From contig JAMYGW020000006.1 in the NCBI GenBank assembly GCA_025617375.2, positions 5,001-69,000 of the forward strand: 64,000 bases of DNA. Direction: 5' to 3'. Made by a program: the position numbers and the translations under genes. The notes beneath the pieces were generated by a model, which worked only from the letters and a program-made list of their open reading frames with translations, did not search any database and had not been told where the DNA came from. Below are positions 1 through 10,405 of this stretch, piece by piece. The DNA comes from Acarospora socialis (Eukaryota; Ascomycota; Lecanoromycetes; Acarosporales; Acarosporaceae). Within the stretch, counting starts at the first letter, position 1. Every line of letters begins with the position of its first letter.

Positions 1-485
1 ACTTCCCTTTTCTCTGGGACCCCTTCCTCTCTCCCCCAGTAGCTGAACATGTATGCTGAGATGCGTCAAAGATGTTCAATGTGGGGGGGTCATATCTCTT
101 GGTTCCTTGGTGGGTGCCATTTGGCCGCAGCTTGTCCAGGGCAGCTGGAGTTCTTGTTGGAAGATGGTTAGGGGCCATGCTAGAGTACCAGCCATACTAT
201 AGGAAATGGACCACCGACTGGGAGTTGGCGTGTAAAAAGATGGACACATCGTATTTCCAGAGAAGGTTTGCGGATCGTGCGAGAACAGATTGAATACTCA
301 GAGGTCAGGCGTTCTACAACATGATGGTTATTAGGTCATATCAGACATAAGCACGCAACATATTACAAGAAATTAAATCGCTATTCCAATAAACTTACAG
401 TCGTTCAATAGTCAACTCTCCCAAAGCAGTTCAGATTCCGTCCATCCATAACACTCAATTCCAAGCTTCCTCAGCGCCGTACCAA
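1..485. other. Left edge, no supported gene
   Basis: No conserved gene is recognisable. A 73-codon plus-strand frame (72-293) carries Trp- and Tyr-rich sequence and could be the last exon of a gene lying to the left, but nothing confirms it. The rest is presumably the 3' flank of the minus-strand dehydrogenase ending at 486. Confidence 0.4.
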
Positions 486-1553
486 TCACTCAAAGGCAGC
501 TGTGAGCGCAGTATTCTTGGGAGTGATCTGAGCCCACTTCATAGTCTGCAGCCACAAGTTCTGCTGCACCTTTTCGTCCATACTGTCGGGCGCACTGGCA
601 TCCTTCATAAGAAGGGTAAAGTAGCCGCGGTCCCCAGGATGAGCCTTGTTCGTCGCGAGGTCAGCAACATCGATACCAGCTCTGGCCGCAGTGCGCATCG
701 TGGGATCCATGAACTGTAGCAGAAACCGGTGCGGTCGGATGAAGAATATAGACATGAAGATGAGCATCCAAGGGGTGTTGGTGCGTAGGGCGCGGGAGTC
801 ACTAAGGTTGCCCGGATTGATCGCAACGGCCGTGATCTTGCTTAGCTTCGGATCCTTTCGGTAGTTTAGCGATTGTTCCGCGTAGACCCTCATAAAGGAC
901 CTGGCAGTTAAACATACCTTCTCCAAGTAACGATTCAGCACATACATCCACATGACCACAGCTAATTTGGAGACGGCATATCTCTGGAATCCACGTCCAA
1001 AGTTGTCGGAAGGTTCATCCGCGGCTGGCTTCACCAGCGTTTGCAAGTCAGCTGGAATAGCCGGCGGGTATTTCTCCAGCGAATTCTTGCCCGGCCAGTG
1101 AGCGTCACTGGAGAAGAGAACCACTCGACCGCCGCTCGGTCCGAAGCTGCCAAGGAGGCGGAGGACCAGAGCCGCGTGAGCGACAAAGGTGACTTGAAAG
1201 GTCTTTTCGTAGCCGTCTACGGTGAATTCAGCGTCACCAGCCAGATTCCAATAGTAGGCGTTGCAAACGATGCTGGCGAGAGGCGGAAGTTCACCATCGA
1301 CGATCTCACCGGCGATGGCGGTTGCGAAATCGTGCACGGCCGAGAGATTGGCGAGGTCGAACTCGCGGATCGAGAATTTGGCGTGGGGATACTGCTTGAG
1401 CACCTCACGCAGTTTCTTCGTGTTAACATCGGCGTCTGAGGTGTTTCGCACCGTCAACACAAGGACGTAGCTGGGGTAAGTGGCGAGAAGATGCTGGACA
1501 GCCGGGATGGCAAGAGAGCCGTTGGCTCCAGTGATGATAATGGTGCCGGCCAT
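486..1553 (-). CDS. Short-chain dehydrogenase/reductase (SDR) family oxidoreductase
   Basis: Predicted NAD(P)-dependent oxidoreductase of about 334 aa with a Rossmann fold. The N-terminus reads MAGTIIITGANGSLA, a variant of the TGxxxGxG cofactor-binding motif. CNAYYW stands where the usual NNAG lies. SSDAH is followed by YAVSKLA, the catalytic Tyr-x3-Lys. The ATG at 1551-1553 is chosen because it sits directly before the nucleotide-binding strand; the frame stays open upstream but that part looks non-coding. A 63-nt intron at 855-917 (donor GTATGT, branch GCTAAAC, acceptor AAAG) is a multiple of three and so hides in the open frame. Removing it joins NRYLEK to DPKLSK, which restores the usual spacing. 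The gene is divergent from the FAD oxidase at 2185 across about 630 bp. The substrate is unknown. Confidence 0.85.
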   Translation of the reverse strand: MAGTIIITGANGSLAIPAVQHLLATYPSYVLVLTVRNTSDADVNTKKLREVLKQYPHAKFSIREFDLANLSAVHDFATAIAGEIVDGELPPLASIVCNAYYWNLAGDAEFTVDGYEKTFQVTFVAHAALVLRLLGSFGPSGGRVVLFSSDAHWPGKNSLEKYPPAIPADLQTLVKPAADEPSDNFGRGFQRYAVSKLAVVMWMYVLNRYLEKVCLTARSFMRVYAEQSLNYRKDPKLSKITAVAINPGNLSDSRALRTNTPWMLIFMSIFFIRPHRFLLQFMDPTMRTAARAGIDVADLATNKAHPGDRGYFTLLMKDASAPDSMDEKVQQNLWLQTMKWAQITPKNTALTAAFE

Positions 1554-2184
1554 ACTGGTAGTGTTGCTTTGAAACACGAAGAATGGCGTGGGTTGGGTGG
1601 ATTGAGAAGATGGAAAGTGAGGATGCAGATTAGGTAGGTAAGCTTTCGATACCTTACCTAAGTACTTTATGATACAACGAACGTTGGGGCCTAGGGCTAG
1701 TTCATGCACCTCGGGGATTACGGGGATCGGGGGCGCTAAGCCCTACGTAATGCTTTACTTACCTACAGTCGTAATCGAAGACCTCCTCGACGCAACTTTC
1801 GCCCTAATGAGCCTTTTACTTTCCTGATTCTGCACTCTACCGTCCTCTGTACAGTGTAGAGTAGGTATTTGTAACTTGCTCATGTGTTCTGGGCGTGGCT
1901 GTCCCGTCTGAGTGGAAATACCAGGGATGTTATGCCGCACATGCGGCCGCATATCCAGTCTCAGTCCGCTTGTCAAGGTGATGGTGATACCTAACCGCAG
2001 TCTTTGTAGTGGGTGGGTAGCATTTATGCCCCCAAAATTGCTTTTTGTTACCCGTCCCAGCTGGTTCATGCCGTATTGGCAAAGCTGAAATCCAGCCTTG
2101 GTCCGAATAATATAAGCTGCAGGTTTCCAGGTTGTAGCTGTTGTATGCACCTGACGTGTGCTGCCCTGCATCGGTGTCGCCGCA
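1554..2184. promoter_or_regulatory. Shared upstream region of divergent SDR and FAD-oxidase genes
   Basis: These 631 bp separate two divergently transcribed oxidoreductase genes and must hold both promoters. Short frames on both strands show no conserved content. I see no clear TATA box and no paired CGG/CCG site for the neighbouring Zn2Cys6 regulator. Confidence 0.4.
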
Positions 2185-4128
2185 ATGTTGGCACATGCTT
2201 TGATCATTCACCTGCTATGCTTGAGCACCACCTTCGCTACAGAACTTACTCCTCCTCAATCTGATCTGGACGAGCGAGCAACCATGCAAGACAACATCCA
2301 GACCTTGATCCAATCCCTCCAGCTAGTGCCCTCGCAACACCAAGATCTGATACGCCAGCTCGAGAGTGCCCAAAGGGCCAATGGTAATATCAAACTCAGT
2401 GGGGTTGATCTCGCATGCCAAGTAGCGCGAGCGACTCTGGAATCTGACTCCGTCGTGGCAACAAAACCTATGAAGCAGACTGTCTCCGATGGTAATTGGT
2501 AGGTCATCCCTCAGTACTACGAATCGCCAAATGCTAACTGTAGTGATGAAGGTCTGAATCATGCGAGGCAACGCCGTCGTGCGTCTTACTTCCGAAATCG
2601 ACTGCAGAGGTCTCCAAGGCGCTCAAGATCGTCAGCTATTTCAAAACGAAGTTCTCTGTCCGTAGCGGCGGCCACTCTCCATATCCCGGCTGGTCCAGTA
2701 TCAACGGTACCGGTGTCCTCATCGATTTGCAGAGACTGAAGCAGCTCAGTGTCAGCTCCGACGGCTCGGTTATAAGCCTGGGACCAGGTTAGCGATGGGG
2801 CGAAGTCTACGATGCATTGGATGCATATGGCGTGAGCGTTATTGGAGGTCGAATCCCTCATGTAGGCGTTGGAGGGCTTGTCCTTGGAGGTTCGAGCTCC
2901 CTCGAAGACCGTGTCATATAGAGAGCTGATAAGGATGTTTTTAGGTGGATACTTTCACTTTTCTGGGGAGTATGGTCTTGCTGCGGATAATGTTAAGAAT
3001 TTTGAAGTACTGTTATTGCAATGATTGATTTTGCATTTACTGATTCTTACGTCAGGTTGTCCTAGCCGATGGCACCATCATGGACGCAAACGCACAGCAG
3101 AACAGTGACCTTTTTTGGGCTTTAAAGGGTGGAGGAACAAATTTCGGTCATTCTTCGACCCTTTTGGCTATGATAGGTCTGCGATTCTGACTTAGCACAG
3201 GCATTGTTACTCGTTTCGACCTTTACACCATTCCAGTCAAGACTGTCTGGTACCAGGTCGCGATATACACGACTGACCAAGTGCCTGCCATTCTGGATGC
3301 CTTTGCCCAATGGCAAAAGAACGGCGCTTCGGACCTCAAGTCAACCGTGGCCCTTATTGTCGGGCTTGAGACCACCACACTAGGGCTGATCTATTCTGCC
3401 GCTGCCGACAAGCCAGCAGCTTTTGCTCCCTTCTACGGCCTTACTCCCGCAGCGGTCGCCGTTCCCGCAACAAATGGCACGGTTAAGAGCATAACTGACA
3501 TTTTGGGAACCACATTCTCGAACCTGCCTGCGCGGTAAGATATTGCGAACCGGATTTGACTTGCCCTTGATATCCTTTACTTACTGTTTGGCAGTCACGA
3601 CTATCGCGGCACTGCCACCAAGATCGATGCGACGCTATACAAAGACGTTTACAGATTTTGGAGAGAGCAGGCACTTTCGGTTCAAGCTGCCACTGGAGCC
3701 AACATGACATTTACACTCCAGCCGGTTCCGGCCAATCTGTCCAAAGTAGGTATCGCGAGGGGTGGGAATCCAATGGGGATCCCTCAGTTCGATCACCAAT
3801 GTATGTTTGGCATCGGCTCGGCGAATCCTGGTGACAGCAGCTTACATTCTCAGGGTGGACCACTCTCGTGGATTGGCAGGGTGCAAATAATGATGACGCC
3901 GTAAGGGCAGCCCCCATCGCCACTACCGAGAAGTGGAAGGAGCTGGGAGAGGAACGGGGTCTGTATCTCCCGTTTCTGTACATGAACGACGCATCGAGAG
4001 ACCAGAACCCGATCGCTGGATACGGCGCGAGCAATGTGGAGAAGCTGAAGGCCGCGTCCAAGAAGTACGACCCGGCTCAGATCTTCCAGACCCTGCAGAA
4101 TGATGGGTTCTTGCTTTCGAAGGCGTAG
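2185..4128 (+). pseudogene. Secreted FAD-linked oxidase (BBE-like), one in-frame stop
   Basis: This is a berberine-bridge-enzyme-like flavoprotein oxidase with an FAD_binding_4 (PCMH) domain and a C-terminal BBE segment. Seven exons fit: 2185-2498, 2552-2889, 2945-3006, 3056-3146, 3201-3534, 3595-3800 and 3854-4128. They give about 539 codons, normal for the family. The N-terminus is a signal peptide (MLAHALIIHLLCLSTTFA). RSGGHSPYPGW holds the His that usually binds FAD covalently. GRIPHVGVGGLVLGGG and [10 protein letters not shown] are the other FAD motifs. No Cys occurs at the second attachment site. TAG at 2790-2792 interrupts the conserved GPG-RWGEVYDALD segment; one C-to-T change from CAG would produce it. 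A 60-nt in-frame 'exitron' (2788-2847) could remove the stop but would also delete about 20 conserved residues and has poor splice signals. It is probably a recent pseudogene; a sequencing error is possible. Confidence 0.8.
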
Positions 4129-4547
4129 CTATGTGCTTTTCATGCAGTTGGTAGAGAAGCGGTCCATCTTGATGTTGGGCTACTTATCTATCATTTCATT
4201 GCTCTCGCTATAGACCAATGCCAAGACAATTTTATATCGATCTCCGCCGACGAAACTCAGACCTCTCCAGCAAACAAAAGCTTACTCATGGCTAGAAAAT
4301 AAGTGCACGGATCTGCGGTCTGCTCTTGGGTGCTGTATACGAATCTGTCTCTTTGTGTTCCCACTTACTTGAGCGATATTGGGAGTCAAGTGACTGGAGA
4401 AGGACTAGATCCAAAAGGTAAGAATACACTCAACTTTAACAATTCACTGACATAAAGAACAGCAGCAGGAAGGCAGCGGCTACTTTAAGGGCAGCTCAAT
4501 TCGTTGTACGAGGGTACTTTTTGAAGGTGATCATAATGGTACCTACC
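4129..4547. other. Convergent intergenic region
   Basis: The 3' flanks of the FAD oxidase and the minus-strand regulator meet here. I looked on the minus strand for the missing C-terminus of the regulator and found none. No RNA gene or repeat was seen. Confidence 0.4.
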
Positions 4548-5470
4548 TCAGGTGCAGACAGGGACTTTAACGCGCTGGTAGATGACATGTACCACGGGTC
4601 TGATACCCCGGATCAATGGTATCCATTCGGCACCTAGAATCCGCGCCTTTCTGGCCACCGCATCGTGATCATTATAAACGTCATCGTACATCTTTCCGAA
4701 CAAAGCAAAGACGCAGGGAGCATTGAGCGTTGCACTCATGAACAGCCCATCACTGTTGTCATCACTAACGTGACCTATGCCCTCTCTGAATCCCTCAAGT
4801 GCCTTATTATGGTACCTCGCCGCATCAAGCATTAGACAATGTCTTTCGTATGGGTCCTGGTACGCACCATGCAGAGCGGCGAGGCTGAAGATTCCATACA
4901 TCACAAAGGGATGGTGAAGAGCAATCTGTGGAAAAATGATCTGCCACATGTAGTTCACGGCAGGTGTGTTGACTATGCTCAGGCTGGTGGGCACGGACCA
5001 TTGGTGCAAGAGAGTGAGATCTTTCATTTCAAAGAGTGTAGGCGGTATATCCGTCCTTGTTCGGTCATGAGTGAGAGATGAAGCTATCCGTGGTGAGCCG
5101 GGATCGATGGCCGATTGCGGGCTTGAACTTGATTGAGTTGCGGAGCGCACATTTGAAAGAGGAGAGCCAGTTGTAGCTTGTGTAATAGAGTACACACAGG
5201 TAATATTGTAGCGTAGGCAGTGGTTGCAGCAGGGCTTTTCTTCATCACACTACGCTCCTGGTTAGGTTTGAACATGGCATTAGTGACGAGGAAGGATGTG
5301 GGGAGGTGCCACTCAATGATTGGCTGGTAGATGGGCGGTGGGTATGTCCAAGGCATAGTTGCTGTTGCAGTTCTTTCGGGACGGCAATGACGACATACTT
5401 TGACTCGTCGCCGCTTGCACTCAAGACACCCAGTCCGCGTCTTTCGGTGCGCTCGATGGGTGTCAGGCAT
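4548..5470 (-). CDS. Zn2Cys6 fungal transcription factor, apparently C-terminally truncated
   Basis: Predicted nuclear DNA-binding regulator. Exon 1 (5399-5470) encodes MPDTHRAHRKTRTGCLECKR and ends in RRVK. After a 149-nt intron (5250-5398, GTATGT to GCGTAG) exon 2 opens with CDEEKPCCNHCLRYNITC. Together these give a full C-x2-C-x6-C-x6-C-x2-C-x6-C binuclear zinc cluster. The following region resembles the UPC2-type regulatory domain (WQIIFPQIALHHPFVMYGIF, SLAALHGA, WIPLIRGIR). The product stops at about 257 aa, whereas relatives usually run to 400 aa or more. The 420 bp beyond the stop show no continuation, so a truncation is likely. The start is the ATG just before the basic, Cys-rich region; an upstream ATG at 5497 is also in frame. 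Its place beside the oxidase, RTA1 and dehydrogenase genes suggests it was, or is, their local regulator. Confidence 0.8.
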
Positions 5471-5630
5471 AGCCAGCCAACTAACGTAGGCTACCACGCA
5501 CCCTCAAGAACATGCTAGATTCGAGTACCGTGAATGAAACAGCACTTCCTAGCTGTTGTGAAAGGAACGGCTTTGCACGTGTAAACCTGATACGGTGGGA
5601 GGTATACAAACACCGAAGAACGAGGTGCGA

Positions 5631-5782
5631 GATACGAGATACGAGAACGTTCAAATAGACGACATACCTCGCCGAATGCCGCGCGGCGCCAATGCCGTCA
5701 AAGGTTAGACTGAATTTTGGCGGCAAGAACTCCCAGGGGACGGTAAATAAGGTAAGGTACGAAATACGAAATACGAAGTACG
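5631..5782. repeat. Two short 7-bp tandem repeat tracts
   Basis: GATACGA occurs twice in tandem at 5631-5644. TACGAAA-type units occur three times at 5758-5782. The two tracts share the core TACGA, so they may be copies of one protein-binding word or simple slippage products. Confidence 0.7.
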
Positions 5783-6092
5783 CCTGATAAGGGCACGACG
5801 TACGCTTGAGGCAGTGATGCTGGCCACTAAGCCGCGCTGCACGTACAGATCAGGCAACGAGGGCAAACGCAGTAGGAGATGCCTGTGCTGAGATGCTGGC
5901 CCTGGGTTCCTCGATTGGGACCAACACCATGACTCATAGAACATTCGTTGTGCTCTCCTCCGACCATTATTTCCTTTCCTAGCGGGACGCGTGTTTGAAG
6001 GACCTGAGCATGATCTGCCAGGGTTGGCTGTGAAGGAATCTTCATGCTTCTTATGTTTATGTGCCACTCTTTAAATTCCTCATGGGCCACTG

Positions 6093-6174
6093 TTGTGATC
6101 TGACAACTACATGAAGAGCTTCAACTCTTCAGTCATTGTGATCTGACAACTACTCCTTACACGAAGAACTTCAG
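6093..6174. repeat. Imperfect tandem duplication upstream of the RTA1-like gene
   Basis: TTGTGATCTGACAACTAC occurs at 6093-6110 and again at 6136-6153. Each copy is followed by a related GAAGA(G/A)CTTCA stretch, itself a small palindrome. The copies lie 40-120 bp before the ATG at 6214, in the likely promoter or 5' leader. Confidence 0.75.
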
Positions 6175-6213
6175 ACTTCCATTCTTGCAAATCTAAGCTG
6201 CACCAATTCTTCA

Positions 6214-7191
6214 ATGGCTAAGGACTACAAAACCGCCATCTGGGCGTTCTACCGCTATGAACCCTCACTATCAGCGGTGATTTTGTTCACCATTCTCTTT
6301 GCTTTAACCTCATTCATCCACCTGTATCAGCTGGTATGAACAAGGATGCTTTACTTCATTCCTTTTGTGATTGGCGGGTTCTGTAAGTCAACTCGAGCTC
6401 TAGTCAGGTAACTGTCATTGCTAATGTGTGCAGCTCAGTTGAGTTTGTAGGGTACATTGAATGAGCAGTATCCAGCACACAAACACTGAACTGGACTCTT
6501 CCTGCATACCTAGTCCAGACCCTCCTCGTTCTGGTTGCACCAGCTCTATTTGCTGCGTCAATATACATGGTACTGGGACGGATCATCCTTCTCGTCGATG
6601 GCGAGAAACATGCGGTCATTTCAAAGAAGTGGTTGACCAAGGTCTTCGTTGCTGGGAATGTGCTGTCGTTTATGATGCAAGCAGCCAATATGTGTGCGAG
6701 CATATGCTTGCAACTAAAGCTGTTGTCTCTAACAGACGGCGTTCATAGGTGGTGGTATCATGGCCAGTGGCGGTCTTGACTCAGTTGGAAAGGGCGAACA
6801 CATTGTCGTCGGCGGTCTCTTCGTGCAGCTCCTCTTTTTCGGATTTTTTCTGATAACAGCATTGCTGTTCCACTACCGGCTGGCCAAAAAGTCAACATCG
6901 CACTCTCTGTCTACGGATCTACCCTGGGAGAAGCATCTACTCATCCTTTACGTTGCAAGCACGTTGATCATGGGCCGCTCCTTCTTCCGGATCGTCGAGT
7001 ACATCCAAGGGAACAACGGGTATCTACTTCGGCATGAAATCTTTCTGTACATTTTCGATGCCGTCCTCATGTTGGCTGTTATGTTGTCGTTCAACGTGGT
7101 CCATCCGAGCGAAATTCAAGCCCTGACTCGCGGAGGGAAGTATGTGCAGGGACTTTTTCGACTTCAATCTCTGAGGACTAGCAATGTTTAG
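6214..7191 (+). pseudogene. RTA1-family seven-TM membrane protein, disrupted
   Basis: RTA1-like proteins are seven-helix plasma-membrane proteins of fungi linked to resistance to lipids and toxic small molecules (RTA1, RSB1). The start MAKDYKTAIWAFYRYEPSLS is family-typical. Later conserved parts are YFIPFVIGG, LVAPALFAASIYMVLGRI, LLVDGEKH, GGIMASGG, GLFVQLLFFGFF and RIVEYIQGNNGYLLRHE. Exons appear to be 6214 to about 6374, about 6434 to 6690, and about 6750 to 7191. Two TGA codons interrupt conserved positions: 6337-6339 (normally LxRTRxxYFIPF) and 6462-6464 (normally GYIGRA). Both fit CGA to TGA. The last intron also lacks a clean in-frame join. The gene is therefore probably non-functional, though the last third stays open and well conserved. 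It lies divergent from the truncated regulator. Confidence 0.8.
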
Positions 7192-7674
7192 GGTGACTCG
7201 ATGTACTCAAGGGTGGAGTTAAGGTCCGTATCACATCTGACTAGCTGCCGGCGAAGGATTCCTCATAGCTGAGCTTCATCTTTTCATTCAGTTCAAGGCG
7301 ACCTAAATAGACTGCAAAATGTTCTTATTGTTCTAACTGCTTGGACAGTGTAGACTGTTTACTGAAGGCATAAAGCGTGTCTGACGTCTACCGCAATTAG
7401 TTCATATTTTACTTTTAAATAGTAAACATTCTGTAAACCGATATTGTTGGCCACGCTCTAAAAATTCTGGCGCCTGCTCGATAGCAACTTTGTAGGGTGG
7501 GAAGTGTTTGTTCTGCGCCTTCGAAATATAGGTGGGGCTCCTAAGCCTCGGTCTGGATAATCCCTGCACCCCGCACTGTCATTGTGGACTGAACCCTTGG
7601 CGACATGAACCTGTTCATAACGGAGTCGCTCGCAGCATCTCACAATCGACATCTATAGCCTCAAACCGCGAGAC
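7192..7674. other. Intergenic region before the acyl-CoA dehydrogenase
   Basis: These 483 bp hold the 3' flank of the RTA1-like gene and the promoter of the dehydrogenase. No further gene or clear TATA element is visible. Confidence 0.35.
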
Positions 7675-9105
7675 ATGGCCACAAGAACCCCAGCCCCCTT
7701 CTCCGAACCTCCATACCTCGCAGGCCTGCCATCCCCCTACTACATCTCTTCTCACCTCCGATGGCAGAAAGCATGTCGCGCCTTCATCGAAGAGAACCTG
7801 CTCAAGCATGCGATGGAGTGGGAGAAGGAGGAGACGGTGCCTGACGATGTGTTCAAGAAATTCGCAGCAGCCAACATGCTGGTGCCGAGTTTGCCGGCCC
7901 CCTTGCCGGTCAAATGGTTGAAGAGACTGGGAGTGCATGAGATGCTCGGGGGCGTGAAGGTCGAAGACTGGGACTATATATATACCGCCATCTACACGGA
8001 TGAGGTAGGCATGTAGAAGCGACTCTCGGGAACAGCGTTTCTAACGCTTGGTAGATGGCGAGGTCGGGCCTAGCTGGTCCTTCTGGTTCACTCACCACCG
8101 GCATCGCGTTCGGCGTCCCTCCAATACTGAAATTCGGTAGCGAGCAGTTGCAGGAGCGCTTCTTGCCAGATCTGCTGCTGGGCAAGAAGCGAATATGTAT
8201 CGCTATTACTGAGCCCGGGGCCGGGTCGGATGTAGCCAACATACAAACTACTGCGGTCAAGATCGATGATGGAAAACACTTTATCGTGAATGGGACAAAG
8301 AAATGGTACGTGGCTTGACAGGGTATGGTGGGTTCATTCCGCTGATGTGGGTAGGATAACGAATGGCATTTGGTCCGAGTATTCCTCGATGGCGGTGCGC
8401 ACCGGAGGCTCCGGACCAGGCGGACTTTCTATGCTTCTCGTACCGCTGAAAGGATATCCAGGGGTCAGTATGCGGCGGTTAAAGGTCGCGGGCCAAATCT
8501 CGGCTGGTACCACGTTCATCGAACTCGACGACGTAAAGGTCCCTGCCGAGAATCTGATCGGGGAAGAAGGCATGGGGATGCGGTACATCATGACAAATTT
8601 CAATCACGAGCGGTTGACCATTGCAGTTGGTGTTACGAGGCAGGCTAGAGTGGCCCTCAGTACCGCGTTTGAATACTGTTTGAAAAGGGAGGCCTTCGGC
8701 AAGACTCTGATGGATCAGCCAGTAGTGAGACATCGGCTCGCCAAGTGTGGAGCGGAACTGGAGAGTCAATGGGCGTGGGTGGAACAGTTCGTGTATCAGA
8801 TGACAAAGCTCTCGAAGGCAGAGGCCGACGTTGAGCTGGGGGGCTTGACCGCTCTCGCAAAGGCGCAGGCTGGACGGGTGCTAGACGAGTGTGCCAGGTG
8901 TGCCGTGCTGCTATTCGGTGGGAACGGCTTGACGCGATCCGGCCAGGGTGAGCTCGCAGAGATGATATACCGCGAGGTCCCGGGGGCGCGCATACCTGGG
9001 GGATCGGAGGATGTAATGATGGACTTGGCTGTACGGCAATTGGTTAAGAATTATAAGAACAAGACTAAGATGTTAGAGAGACCAAGAGGAGATAGTAAGA
9101 TATGA
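7675..9105 (+). CDS. Acyl-CoA dehydrogenase family protein
   Basis: FAD-dependent enzyme of the acyl-CoA dehydrogenase superfamily, predicted to form a C2-C3 double bond in an acyl-CoA. Exons are 7675-8004, 8055-8305 and 8355-9105. The introns (50 and 49 nt) begin GTAGGC and GTACGT. The product is 443 aa with no internal stop. ICIAITEPGAGSDVANIQTT is the central-domain signature. FIVNGTKKWITNG follows once intron 2 is removed. The C-terminal helical domain has REAFGKTLMDQPVVRHRLAK, the FGGNGLTRSGQGE flavin motif, and IPGGSEDVMMDLAVRQL near the end, where the catalytic Glu region lies in relatives. It has no obvious mitochondrial presequence or C-terminal SKL, so location is uncertain. It is the only clearly intact enzyme among the 2-9 kb neighbours. 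Substrate unknown. Confidence 0.9.
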
Positions 9106-10405
9106 TACTACTATGGCTCGGCGGACGTACTCCTTAAGCGCTTGAAGAGAGCAGCTGTGCAACATTCTCGGGGTCTACCACACTCTATCATCAGATTACA
9201 TATAAAGATAGGGAAGACTAGTAGAAAAAGTACAGCGCTACTCAGGCTTGATATTTGACAGAGCAGTTTGAAATTGTATGTTGAATAGGGGGAAGGTTGT
9301 CAAGACTTGATTCTTCACAGCATGAATGTATTGATCCGTACATGGCAGCCTTGGGCTTGGTTGTTCTTCGTTCGTGACTCTCGACTCGAGATCTTCTGAG
9401 AATAGTCAAGTCTTTCTCCCAGGTTTGCCTAGGCAGACTGAAACTTGAAGATGCCCATCGCCAGACTAAGACGAAAAAGCGCCTACCAGAAGGTACGCCA
9501 CATGTACTTCAGGCCCTCATCAGCGGTTATTGGGCTCTTTGAAACGACGCAATGCGGAGTCAAGGCGTGCTCGCAATCCCGTGGGATACGAGCCTCCAGA
9601 ACACGGGCAATCAGAACTATCAATGCCGTATGCGCGGAGCCGGGATATTGATGAGCACGGCTTGTGCTTGCATCCCGTCATCGGGGAGCCGGGACACTGA
9701 TGAGGACCCTGTCCGGTGGCGTTCACCAATGCCTAAGCGGACCAATGTACGGTGTGGCGTCATCACGGCATAATAGAGCAAAGATATTGTTGCAGCGAGT
9801 CCATCCCACCGCATCGACATAAGGTATCTTGAGGCTCAGGGACAGTAACGGGCCGGTGCTATTCGTTGCAGATGGGCAAGTCAGCCACTATGTAGGCTGA
9901 GCAGAGGCACACACCAACTTCAACTCCTTGCCTTATGGCTTGAAAACTCTCGACCTGGCCCGAATTGCTCTTGGCCTTGATTAGAATCCATCCTCTTGTG
10001 GCTCACAGCCAGATCAGATCATCGCCGATATTCTCTGACTTGACTTACAAGCGCCTCACTGACATGAAATGCCTGAAGATGACACTTCCATTCTGTCTCG
10101 ATCCTTAACCCGCCGGGTTTATAGAGATTTGCAGTCGAAAGAGGCTCCGCTATAGACACGATGTGATGGCTTTCTCTGGGAGGAGGATAAATCCCCTCAG
10201 TTCGTCCTTCAATGAGAAATTACTTTTCTGGAGTCCTTGTTTTACATCTTAGCTTTAGTACATCTTGAAACTCTTCAGTGTTGATTTAGCAGACATTGAC
10301 ATCAATCACACTTCATTTTCAATCTACCCTCTTCATCTGGGCGTGTTCGAAGTCTTGTTGCCATACTTTGAAGACATTATCGTCGTTAGATAACTTACCA
10401 CCAAC
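9106..10405. other. 1.3-kb intergenic region without a recognised gene
   Basis: Short frames occur on both strands but carry no conserved motif. Between 9636 and 9716 a near-copy pair is visible (GGAGCCGGGATATTGATGAG and GGAGCCGGGACACTGATGAG), about 58 bp apart. The last 250 bp probably form the promoter and leader of the secreted-protein gene. Confidence 0.35.

Larger units (their letters stand above)
5471..6213. promoter_or_regulatory. Divergent upstream region of the Zn2Cys6 and RTA1-like genes
   Basis: This 743-bp spacer holds the promoters of both neighbours. It contains two short 7-bp repeat tracts and an imperfect 43-bp tandem duplication close to the RTA1 start (listed separately). 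No convincing additional gene is visible. Confidence 0.4.

Noticed and set aside
2784-2850. A 60-nt intron removing the stop in the FAD oxidase
   Set aside because: It lacks a branch site and pyrimidine tract and would delete a conserved cofactor-binding segment; kept only as an alternative.
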